NCBI GenBank assembly: GCA_003157295.1
Contig: PMJF01000077.1
Span: 1 to 6,893, forward strand
Reading direction: 5' to 3'
DNA length: 6,893 bases
Source of the DNA: Candidatus Moraniibacteriota bacterium
GTDB taxonomy: Bacteria > Patescibacteriota > Minisyncoccia > Moranbacterales > UBA11712
Made by a program: the position numbers and the translations under genes. How positions within the stretch are numbered: the stretch's first letter is position 1; each line of letters starts with the position of its first letter. A model generated the notes under the pieces. It searched no databases. It saw nothing but the letters and a program-made list of their open reading frames with translations, and had not been told where the DNA came from. Positions 1 to 5,956 of this stretch are shown here, in pieces.

Positions 1-316
1 CGAGATCGTCGTCTCCAAACGGAGTTTTGATGAGGCGCATCCCGCAGTTGGGAGCCGTGTCCATCGTCTGGGGAAGAATAAATCTCCTGGTCGCCACGGC
101 CGTTCCGGTCGGGTTTTTGCGCCCTTTCTTGGAATGGACGTCTGAAAGCGCCGCGATATGATGAAAGGCATGCTCGTCGCTCGCAATATCAACCAACTCC
201 TGAATGGTCTCTTCACCTGGCATCAGATCGTCGGACACATGAAGAACCACGGGGACTTTCATGCCTCCCGCGGCCTCGATTATTTTTTTGTGTTCTGTCA
301 AGGATTTGATGTTCAT
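1..316 (-). CDS. RtcB-like protein, N-terminal 105 residues (runs off left edge)
   Basis: This open frame starts at ATG 316-314 and continues without a stop to position 1, giving 105 residues; the C-terminal part lies outside the window. The visible part follows the N-terminus of the RtcB family (GTP- and Mn-dependent 3'-phosphate RNA ligase): GMKVPV at residues 18-23, an ALSDVH segment at 56-61 matching the family's A-x-PDVH, a PTGTAVAT stretch at 69-76 matching PIG-x-x-A, and NCGMRLIKT at 90-98 matching D-x-x-CG-x-R. The metal-binding Cys is kept (C91), but the Asp three residues before it is Ala (A88); an Asp sits at 86 instead. The SDVHSKKGRKNPTG loop is also more basic than usual. The start overlaps the stop of the upstream GT4 gene by 4 bases (ATGA), so it is probably translated by coupling. 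Membership of the RtcB fold is fairly secure. Ligase activity is doubtful, and no canonical name is assigned. Confidence 0.82.
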   Translation of the reverse strand, partial: MNIKSLTEHKKIIEAAGGMKVPVVLHVSDDLMPGEETIQELVDIASDEHAFHHIAALSDVHSKKGRKNPTGTAVATRRFILPQTMDTAPNCGMRLIKTPFGDDDL

Positions 317-1434
317 AGGTTTTTATATGTTTCCTGATATTCTTTTACGACTTTTATTATATCAAAATTTTGGATCACGTACTCCTTTCCCGCGTTTCCC
401 AGCTCCGCGCGCCACTCGGGATCATTATATAGCTCAAGAATTTTTTCTTTGAGCCCTTCGCGGTTTCCGGGATCGATCAAAACGCTGTTTGAATCATTCA
501 AAAAATACTTCAGTCTTTCAATATTACTCGCGATCACCGGTTTTCCGCAAGCCATCGCTTCGATCACTGCAAGAGGAATATCAAATTTTCCTTTCATATC
601 GCGGACGGGGAAAATTGAAACGTCGCAAAGATTATAAACATCGGGCATTTTATATTCCCCATCGTCCAAAAAAGAAATTTTTTCGAGACATCCGGCCTCT
701 TTGAACCTCATAATAACTTTTTGCTTTATCTGCGCGTCTTTTTGGCCTTTTATTCGGAGAGCCAGTTGCAGATGAAGATCATTGTGCTGCTTAGCCAGAT
801 CAATAAAGCTTTCTATTACATCATCGATCGCGCCCATCCGCGCATATTCTCCGGTGAAATTTATGACGAAATCATCCTGGCTGATATTATATCTTTTCAT
901 CAGCTCCTGATCTTTTTCACAGGGAGAATATTTGGAAAGATCTATTCCCGGATAGATCCGCTTCACGTTCTTGAATCCCATTTTCTCCAGTTTTTCTTTG
1001 GCGTAGTCGGAATAAGTGATTATGAGATCGGCATGAATAATTTTCTTTATGTGTTCGTCGCTATAAAGATCGTCCCTTAAGGTTGCAAGGGTCTGGATCG
1101 TTTTTATCTTCTTTCGGCCGATGAGGAGCTTGAGAGCAAAAACATTTAGCTTCGTCGGAGTGAAAAAAGAATGCAGGATATTTATGTTTCGACCCCCTCT
1201 GAACAGCAATTCTTTTATAAGAAAAAGATAGGCTCTGATCTTCTGAGCCGAATTCCATTTCGAAGAAGTATAGATATTGTTCTGCACGACATTGGCAGGT
1301 AAATTATCTATCTTTTTGCAAGTTAATAAGCGTATTTCAGCGTCTTTAATATTACAAGCCAGGTTATAGGCAAAATTTTTCGACGCTTCGTCCCAGGGAG
1401 GGCAAATAGGACGCGTGAGAAGTAAAATTTTCAT
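313..1434 (-). CDS. GT4-family glycosyltransferase (divergent EX7E motif)
   Basis: 373 residues, a normal length for a GT-B fold retaining glycosyltransferase of family GT4, expected in the cytoplasm or on the inner membrane face and using a nucleotide-sugar donor. The N-terminal domain opens with MKILLLTRPICPPWDEASKN. Family marks include the YPGIDLSKYS hinge region (161-170), the INFTGEYARMGAIDDVIESF start of the donor domain (191-210), CDVSIFPV (270-277) and PLAVIEAMACGKPVIAS (287-303). The second Glu of the EX7E motif is E292, but the position of the first is F284, with D285 next to it, so the motif is degenerate. There are no membrane helices. It overlaps the small membrane-protein gene upstream and the RtcB-like gene downstream by 4 bases each. 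Sugar specificity cannot be read from the sequence. Family assignment is confident. Confidence 0.92.
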   Translation of the reverse strand: MKILLLTRPICPPWDEASKNFAYNLACNIKDAEIRLLTCKKIDNLPANVVQNNIYTSSKWNSAQKIRAYLFLIKELLFRGGRNINILHSFFTPTKLNVFALKLLIGRKKIKTIQTLATLRDDLYSDEHIKKIIHADLIITYSDYAKEKLEKMGFKNVKRIYPGIDLSKYSPCEKDQELMKRYNISQDDFVINFTGEYARMGAIDDVIESFIDLAKQHNDLHLQLALRIKGQKDAQIKQKVIMRFKEAGCLEKISFLDDGEYKMPDVYNLCDVSIFPVRDMKGKFDIPLAVIEAMACGKPVIASNIERLKYFLNDSNSVLIDPGNREGLKEKILELYNDPEWRAELGNAGKEYVIQNFDIIKVVKEYQETYKNL

Positions 1435-1802
1435 TGAATATTCTTATAGATCTTATACTCCGCGTCTTTGTTGCTGACAACAATGGTAATTTTTTCTGTA
1501 CCGTTCAGCTTATTTTTATCCAACGCCGGTGAGATTTTTTGCTTCGCCCCTTTTTCGATCTCTATTTCACTTTCAATGGTTTTAGCTTCATCTATAAAAA
1601 TTTTATAACCATACGTTGCTTTTCCGCCTTGGTGATTTTCAATGGTGAAGTCAAGCGAATTGTCTCGGGGGTTTTCAAAATAAACCGCCACCCAGTCCTT
1701 TTTATAATCGAAATTATGGTTTCGCGCTTCCACGATAAAAAGGACGGAGAATCCAACGAGGAGAAGCGCGAGAGTTGTTATGATTATGATTTTAGATGAC
1801 AT
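1431..1802 (-). CDS. Small membrane-anchored protein with extracytoplasmic beta-rich domain (unknown function)
   Basis: About 123 residues: a short basic N-terminus (MSSK), one hydrophobic helix (about residues 4-23 from this start: IIIITTLALLLVGFSVLFIV), then about 98 polar residues with alternating beta-strand character (for example WVAVYFENP, LDFTIENH, KITIVVSN). It is probably a type II anchored or uncleaved-signal protein with an Ig-like outer domain. The frame can be extended to ATG 1820, adding MTRKNI, but that ATG is the end of the palindromic repeat at 1815-1893, so I prefer ATG 1802. Neither start has a strong Shine-Dalgarno sequence. It lies between the GT-C-like gene and a GT4 gene, and its stop overlaps the GT4 start (ATGA). 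The FTIENH pattern resembles the C-terminal domain of DUF1616 membrane proteins, which is a weak, unverified similarity. It may be an accessory subunit of the neighbouring membrane enzyme. Confidence 0.75.
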   Translation of the reverse strand: MSSKIIIITTLALLLVGFSVLFIVEARNHNFDYKKDWVAVYFENPRDNSLDFTIENHQGGKATYGYKIFIDEAKTIESEIEIEKGAKQKISPALDKNKLNGTEKITIVVSNKDAEYKIYKNIQ

Positions 1803-1814
1803 AATATTTTTTCT

Positions 1815-1893
1815 TGTCATCCCCGCGGAAGCGGGGATCCAGAAATTAAACTTTATGCATAGAGACTAGATTCTCGCCTTCGCGGGAATGACA
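1815..1893. repeat. 79-bp palindromic repeat (REP/MITE-like) with 28-bp imperfect terminal inverted repeats
   Basis: The left arm (1815-1842, TGTCATCCCCGCGGAAGC onward) and the reverse complement of the right arm (1893-1866, TGTCATTCCCGCGAAGGC onward) match at 22 of 28 positions. Each arm also folds on itself. The left hairpin is ATCCCCGC (1819-1826), a GGAA loop, and GCGGGGAT (1831-1838). The right hairpin is ATTCTCGC (1870-1877), a CTTC loop, and GCGGGAAT (1882-1889) with one wobble pair. The 23-bp centre (1843-1865) is AT-rich. It is GC-richer than its surroundings and has no U-tract, so it is not a typical terminator. This TGTCATTCCCGC-type hairpin pair is a widespread bacterial interspersed repeat. 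No clear target duplication is visible. It fills the only intergenic gap in the operon and contributes the alternative start ATG at 1820. Confidence 0.82.
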
Positions 1894-1906
1894 CATACAA
1901 AAAACC

Positions 1907-3775
1907 TTAATCTCGCTTGAAAATAGAAACATAATTGGATCCGTACACTTTTGAAAAATCAGGATATGTTTCAAAGCTTTTTCCCTCAATTTGAGCGTTG
2001 ACGGCTATATAATTTACGCCTGTTTCGGAATAACATTTCGAAGCCTCGGCGCTTTGGGGGCTTGAGATCATGTCCCGAGTGCACATTTCACGCGGTTTCG
2101 TTGGATCATCGTAGCGGGAAAGATTTCCGCGGCTTAAGGGATATTTGTAGTCCTTCATGAAAAAAAGCTTGTACCATGAATCGCCGTAAATATTGACGTG
2201 GTCTTTCAAGATCACGTCTTTTCCCGAATCAGTTGCCTGGGCCAAATACTGGGCGGAATGAAAAGTCTCCATTGCCTCCTGAAATTGATTCTTTACCTTG
2301 AAAGCGTCGGCACTGTCGGCCAAGCCGTTCGTGATGACGAAAAATAACAAGGTGTAAAGAAAAGCAGCCGCAAAAAATTTAGTCGAAGATCTTCTGAGCA
2401 TCTCAAAGTACTTGGCTAATGCATATGCGGAAAGCACTGTGAGCGGAAGAAAAAGATAATTTCCAATTCGGTCGCTGGGAATGTTCACATACATCCATCC
2501 GGGTTTGTAGGCCATGACGAAAAGCACCAGTGTCCAGCCGAGCACGAAGCTGTAGCGGTATTTTTTCGGCTTGAAACTTAAGATCAGCAGAACAATGCCG
2601 AGCGCGCCGAGCAGCAAGCGAGCGCTTCCGACATTCAGTTCGATCTGGGCAAGACTCAGTCCAGTGCGGGTTATTTTTGACGGCTCACCGGTCGCTTGGC
2701 TCACAGCTGACTTATCGAAGTAGGAAGGAGTATAAATAAACAGAAAATAAAAAGCAGCCAACAGAAGAAATATGATCGGAACGGGTTTAAGGAATATTTT
2801 CAACCAGTCGCTGATTATTCCGAAAGCGCGTTTGATATTCAACACCAGATAAATAAACAGGACCGCGACAACTGAAAATATCAGGACGAAAGCGCTGAGA
2901 TGATGCGTGTAAAGAAGGCCAAGAAACGAAAAAACAAAAAGTCCTGCGAAAATTTGATCTCTCTCCTTAAGCGCCCGATATAGAAAATATAAAACTACGG
3001 GTATCAGCATATCGCCGATAATATTTCCCACCACTCCTCCGCTTATATATTTGCCCTGTGGCGCCGAAACGGCATAAAGGACGCCTGCAACGAAAAAAGA
3101 CAGGGTAGTGGCGTTTTTTTTCTTAAAAAGCCTGGCGACTAGGATGGTCAAAGTAAAAATTCCCAGTATGTTTATAAAAAGCAAAATTAGCGCGGGAAAA
3201 GCCGTCATGACCTCGACACCGCTGATTAGATTGAAAACGGCAAAAATTATATGCTCCCCAATTATGAAATCGGGTATGCCGTAAGTCGGAAGACTTCCGT
3301 TGTTGACAATGTTCTGAACCCAATACATATGATGGCCGAGATCAGTGGAAGAGGGGATGATCGTGTCGGAAAGATAGGCAACGCGGATAAATACGGCCAA
3401 AACCAATGAAATCAGAATAAAGATCACCTGCCAAAAAGAAAAATTGAAAAGTTCCTCCGAAACGGAAATCTTTTCGCTCTTTTCGACGCCTTTCAGACCT
3501 TTTTTGAAACGATATTGATAGACGATGAACCCCACCAAGCTGATGATAAGGATCGTGCCGACCAAAACCATCCCTCTTATTGGAACATGCAGCCTATTCA
3601 GGGTCAGAACGGCCAAGTCGACAAGGATCAGGCTGAAAGGAACAACCAGCACCGATCTTTCAAAAAAAGATATTTTTTCATTGGATCGCCCAAAAACAGC
3701 CAACGAAAAAAAATATCCAGGCAAAATGAGAACAAAGGGAATGGTGAGGATAAATTTTATCAGGTCTAAGATCAT
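1907..3775 (-). CDS. Polytopic membrane protein, GT-C glycosyltransferase-like
   Basis: 622 residues with roughly a dozen hydrophobic segments (including about 5-26, 41-59, 67-87, 113-135, 175-213, 223-237, 250-266, 275-310, 331-348, 384-400, 408-422, 438-455, 466-483) and a C-terminal soluble domain (about 490-622) that should face the outside. After the helix at 113-135 comes the loop SSTDLGHHMYWVQNIV (142-157), with acidic D145 and the pair H148-H149. This matches the first outer loop of GT-C fold enzymes, where an Asp or Glu is usually catalytic. HH at 291-292 and PSDRIGNYLFLP (433-444) are other candidate functional sites. The first 95 residues (LPGYFFSLAVF, then SFFERSVLVVPFSL) resemble the N-terminus of DUF1616/DUF6541-type proteins. 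The likely role is transfer of sugar from a polyprenyl-phosphate carrier on the outer membrane face. Its start overlaps the upstream GT4 stop by 4 bases. A polymerase or flippase-like role is the main alternative; no Wzy or Wzx motif was recognised. Confidence 0.85.
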   Translation of the reverse strand: MILDLIKFILTIPFVLILPGYFFSLAVFGRSNEKISFFERSVLVVPFSLILVDLAVLTLNRLHVPIRGMVLVGTILIISLVGFIVYQYRFKKGLKGVEKSEKISVSEELFNFSFWQVIFILISLVLAVFIRVAYLSDTIIPSSTDLGHHMYWVQNIVNNGSLPTYGIPDFIIGEHIIFAVFNLISGVEVMTAFPALILLFINILGIFTLTILVARLFKKKNATTLSFFVAGVLYAVSAPQGKYISGGVVGNIIGDMLIPVVLYFLYRALKERDQIFAGLFVFSFLGLLYTHHLSAFVLIFSVVAVLFIYLVLNIKRAFGIISDWLKIFLKPVPIIFLLLAAFYFLFIYTPSYFDKSAVSQATGEPSKITRTGLSLAQIELNVGSARLLLGALGIVLLILSFKPKKYRYSFVLGWTLVLFVMAYKPGWMYVNIPSDRIGNYLFLPLTVLSAYALAKYFEMLRRSSTKFFAAAFLYTLLFFVITNGLADSADAFKVKNQFQEAMETFHSAQYLAQATDSGKDVILKDHVNIYGDSWYKLFFMKDYKYPLSRGNLSRYDDPTKPREMCTRDMISSPQSAEASKCYSETGVNYIAVNAQIEGKSFETYPDFSKVYGSNYVSIFKRD

Positions 3776-4887
3776 GATTTATTTACATTTTCCATTACTT
3801 CCAAATATCTTTTGGCAATTTTGTCCCAACTATAATGCTCGATGGTATATCTCCTCGCTTTTTCACCGAAGTCTTTTCTAAAACTATCCTCTAATAATAG
3901 CTCCTTGATCTTTTTCGTCCAAACTTCAGCATTTTCCGGTTCGAGTAGAAATCCGTTTTCCCCGTCGCTGATGGCGTCTTTCAGACCTTCTAGATTGGAG
4001 GCCAATACCACCCTGCCGCAAGCGGCAGCTTCAATGGCAGTTATGCCGAAACCTTCCATTGATCCCGGAGTTTTTATATTGGGAGAAATATAGAGGTCGC
4101 AGGCGTTAAAAATAATTTTTATATCAGGCCTTGGCACATTAAGCATTAGTTTCACCCTATTTTCCAGATGTAGATCTGCAACCGCTTTTTCGCATTTGGG
4201 AAAATAACTCTCATCACCGGCTGTTTTTCCTGCGATACCGCCGCCCGCCGCCACGAAAATATAATCTTCCGGCAAATTCGGCATTACGTTTCGGATAAAC
4301 CACTCCACGCCCTTGTGCTTCGTGAACCTTCCTCCTCGAAAAATTACCTTCTTATCTTTCAAGGATATACTCAATAATTTTTCCAAATCTTCACGCTGAC
4401 AATCTCTACATATCTCTTTTGAATCTATACCGTTCGGAATAAAAACGCATTTTTCTGCCGGAATGCCAATTTTTATCGCCTCGGCAATTGTTTCTTGGCC
4501 CACCATGATTAGTTGGTCGAGTTTTTTTAGCGCCGGAATATTCACGGAGCGATATATTTTTCCGAGGCAGGATTTTTTATGGGCAAAAGTGATATCAAGA
4601 CCGTGGACAATAGATATGTATTTTTTTTTCGGATAAAAAAACCTTAAAAAAAAGCCGATAGGGGAGAGAACGCCGTCTCCCAAAAGAACAACGTCGTATT
4701 TCGGCAAAATAAAAAGAGCTTTTACGGAAATCCATGGCAGGAATAGGGGCAAATTCTTTTTACCCGATCTATTGGCCATAACTCTCGTAGAAATAATTTT
4801 TGAAAGAGAGCGGCCAATTCCGTAATTCTGGTTTTCAATACCGCCGACTATCGGTGGATACGCGCGGGAGATGAAAAGTATTTTCAT
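3772..4887 (-). CDS. GT4-family glycosyltransferase (PimB/WcaL-like)
   Basis: 371 residues, a full-length and well-conserved GT4 retaining glycosyltransferase with GT-B fold. Visible marks: MKILFISRAYPPIVGGIENQ (1-20) with the glycine-rich acceptor-side loop; VHGLDITF (94-101); VFIPNGID (148-155); the donor-domain start IFRGGRFTKHKGVEWFI (182-198), with R187 and K190 in the positions that usually bind the donor phosphates; AAGGG (213-217); CDLYISPN (263-270); and an intact EX7E, EGFGITAIEAAACG (E278 and E286), followed by a typical C-terminal GENGFLLEP (309-317). There are no membrane helices, so it is a cytosolic or peripheral enzyme using a nucleotide sugar, often GDP-mannose or UDP-hexose in this family; the donor is not determinable here. 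It overlaps both neighbours by 4 bases. A 9-A run in the mRNA (4629-4621) encodes KKK at 87-89. Confidence 0.95.
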   Translation of the reverse strand: MKILFISRAYPPIVGGIENQNYGIGRSLSKIISTRVMANRSGKKNLPLFLPWISVKALFILPKYDVVLLGDGVLSPIGFFLRFFYPKKKYISIVHGLDITFAHKKSCLGKIYRSVNIPALKKLDQLIMVGQETIAEAIKIGIPAEKCVFIPNGIDSKEICRDCQREDLEKLLSISLKDKKVIFRGGRFTKHKGVEWFIRNVMPNLPEDYIFVAAGGGIAGKTAGDESYFPKCEKAVADLHLENRVKLMLNVPRPDIKIIFNACDLYISPNIKTPGSMEGFGITAIEAAACGRVVLASNLEGLKDAISDGENGFLLEPENAEVWTKKIKELLLEDSFRKDFGEKARRYTIEHYSWDKIAKRYLEVMENVNKS

Positions 4888-5867
4888 TTCTTGTATTTTT
4901 CTTTTTTTAGAAAATACATCTGCTCTTCGGTCAGCTTACGATTGGTCTTGATCATGTCCGCGATAAGTGCGAAAACCAGAAATTGAAAGCCGATAACAAA
5001 GAGGAAAAAAGAAAGAAGGATATAATTTCGATAAGCCGTGATCTGAAAAGTCAGGAAATAATGATAAAGAAAGAACAAAAACACAACCAAGGAAACAGTT
5101 ATTAAGATAAATCCCGGACTGCCAAAAAACTTTAGAGGGCGCACGTCTCGTACGGCTTTCAGTATTATCTTAAAGCCGTTATTTACGAATTTCCAGATCG
5201 ATTTTGTTATTTTCGGCTCTCGATCCGAAAAATAGGTCACCGTCACAGGCACCCAGGTCAATTTGAGATTTTTTCCGATGGCATCGATGATGGTTTCCTG
5301 CGTGTAAGTGAAGTCAAGATTCGTGAGGTTCAGTCGAAGAAGTGTTTCGCGGCTGTGCGCGCGGAATCCGCAGGTCAGATCTTCTGTTTTGTAATTGAGA
5401 AAAAAGCCCACCATCTTAGCGGCAAAACGATTTAGATAATTCCTGAGCAGAGGCATATCCTTGGCTTTATGTTTTCCGAACCTATTGGCAATCACCATAT
5501 CGCTCTTTCCATCGAGTATGGGAAGGAGCAGCTTTGGAATGTCACGGGGATCGAATTGGCCATCGGCGTCAATATTGACCATAAGATCAGCTCCATTTTC
5601 CAGAGCGCTTTCTACCGCTCTCTTGAAAGAATAAGCCAGCTTCCGGTTAGGTTTATATGAAACGATGATATCTGCCTGGGAAGAACAGGCCTTTTCGCAG
5701 GTTTTATCCGTTGAACCGTCGTCAATCACTTGGATTAGTTTTTCCGTTATAATTTTACCTTTGCCGCTGATATAAAATTCAGAAACAAAGCTTTCGCGGA
5801 CATTCGTGATCGTTTCGCAAATTTTGTCCTCTTCGTTATAGGCGGGAATATTGACAATTAATCGCAT
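4884..5867 (-). CDS. GT2-family polyprenyl-phosphate hexosyltransferase (dolichyl-phosphate mannose synthase-like)
   Basis: 327 residues and first gene of the operon. The GT-A domain (1-about 245) shows PAYNEE (8-13), DDGSTD (49-54), NIDADGQFDP (98-107) with the DxD-type metal and nucleotide site D100/D102, and TCGFRAHSRE (165-174), the DPM1-family acceptor-side signature. Two C-terminal hydrophobic helices (about 252-273 and 282-304) anchor it, followed by a Lys-rich cytoplasmic tail. This is the architecture of bacterial polyisoprenyl-phosphate glucose or mannose synthases, which transfer hexose from GDP- or UDP-sugar to undecaprenyl phosphate at the inner face. The usual glycine-rich turn before the DAD motif is replaced by PNRKLAYSFKRAVE (73-86), a variant of that subfamily. 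It likely supplies the lipid-linked sugar for the GT-C-like protein downstream. The promoter at 5906-5934 drives it, and no strong Shine-Dalgarno precedes the ATG at 5867. Confidence 0.93.
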   Translation of the reverse strand: MRLIVNIPAYNEEDKICETITNVRESFVSEFYISGKGKIITEKLIQVIDDGSTDKTCEKACSSQADIIVSYKPNRKLAYSFKRAVESALENGADLMVNIDADGQFDPRDIPKLLLPILDGKSDMVIANRFGKHKAKDMPLLRNYLNRFAAKMVGFFLNYKTEDLTCGFRAHSRETLLRLNLTNLDFTYTQETIIDAIGKNLKLTWVPVTVTYFSDREPKITKSIWKFVNNGFKIILKAVRDVRPLKFFGSPGFILITVSLVVFLFFLYHYFLTFQITAYRNYILLSFFLFVIGFQFLVFALIADMIKTNRKLTEEQMYFLKKEKYKK

Positions 5868-5905
5868 AAAATAGGGCTAAAATAAACAAATTAAACTCTG
5901 GTCTA

Positions 5906-5934
5906 ACTATAGCAAAAACATTTGTTTTTATCAA
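5906..5934 (-). promoter_or_regulatory. Sigma70-type promoter of the minus-strand glycan operon
   Basis: Read on the minus strand: -35 box TTGATA (5934-5929, 5 of 6 to consensus), a 17-base spacer (5928-5912), and -10 box TATAGT (5911-5906, 5 of 6). The expected start is near 5899, giving a leader of about 32 bases before the GT2 ATG at 5867. This is the best promoter match in the intergenic region. It sits upstream of the first gene of a run of overlapping genes, so it is probably the main operon promoter. Its -35 box abuts the -35 box of the opposing promoter. Confidence 0.7.
5914..5929. promoter_or_regulatory. Perfect 7+7 inverted repeat between divergent promoters (candidate operator)
   Basis: AAAAACA (5914-5920), TT, then TGTTTTT (5923-5929) form a perfect inverted repeat. 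It covers most of the spacer of the minus-strand promoter and the -35 box of the plus-strand promoter. A dimeric regulator bound here could affect both directions. The symmetry is made of A and T tracts, so an intrinsically bent DNA segment or chance are alternatives. It is too AT-rich to be a normal intrinsic terminator. Confidence 0.4.
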
Positions 5935-5950
5935 CTATTTATTGTAGAAT
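5922..5950 (+). promoter_or_regulatory. Candidate sigma70-type promoter for the plus-strand GT4 gene
   Basis: -35 box TTGTTT (5922-5927, 3 of 6 to consensus), a 17-base spacer, and -10 box TAGAAT (5945-5950, 5 of 6). The predicted start is about 5957, which coincides with an ATG (5957-5959) opening a 23-codon frame. It is weaker than the opposing promoter and shares DNA with it (5922-5934), so simultaneous occupancy is unlikely. It is the best candidate for transcription of the gene at 6042. Confidence 0.5.
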
Positions 5951-5956
5951 CATAAT

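Noticed and set aside
721..1080. 119-codon open frame on the plus strand
   Set aside because: It lies wholly opposite the well-supported GT4 gene (313-1434), has no domain resemblance, and is best explained as a shadow of that gene's codon composition. The same holds for plus-strand frames at 261-452, 449-637, 489-704 and 1539-1799.
1237..1250. GATCTTCTGAG-like words recurring near 1237, 2387 and 5378
   Set aside because: These are short matches in coding sequence at unrelated places, with no shared flanks; chance is sufficient.
1815..1893. Palindromes as a rho-independent terminator
   Set aside because: The hairpins are GC-rich, but neither is followed by a U-tract on the minus strand, and the gene downstream belongs to the same pathway-type operon. 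A REP/MITE-like repeat fits better.
1815..1893. CRISPR array or attachment site
   Set aside because: There are only two inverted arms, with no direct repeats separated by spacers, no cas genes, no integrase and no tRNA gene in the window.
3515..3881. Two overlapping open frames of 84 and 118 codons on the plus strand
   Set aside because: They lie antisense to the N-terminus of the GT-C-like protein and the C-terminus of a GT4. Their polar, low-complexity translations come from reading membrane-helix codons backwards. No family signature is visible.
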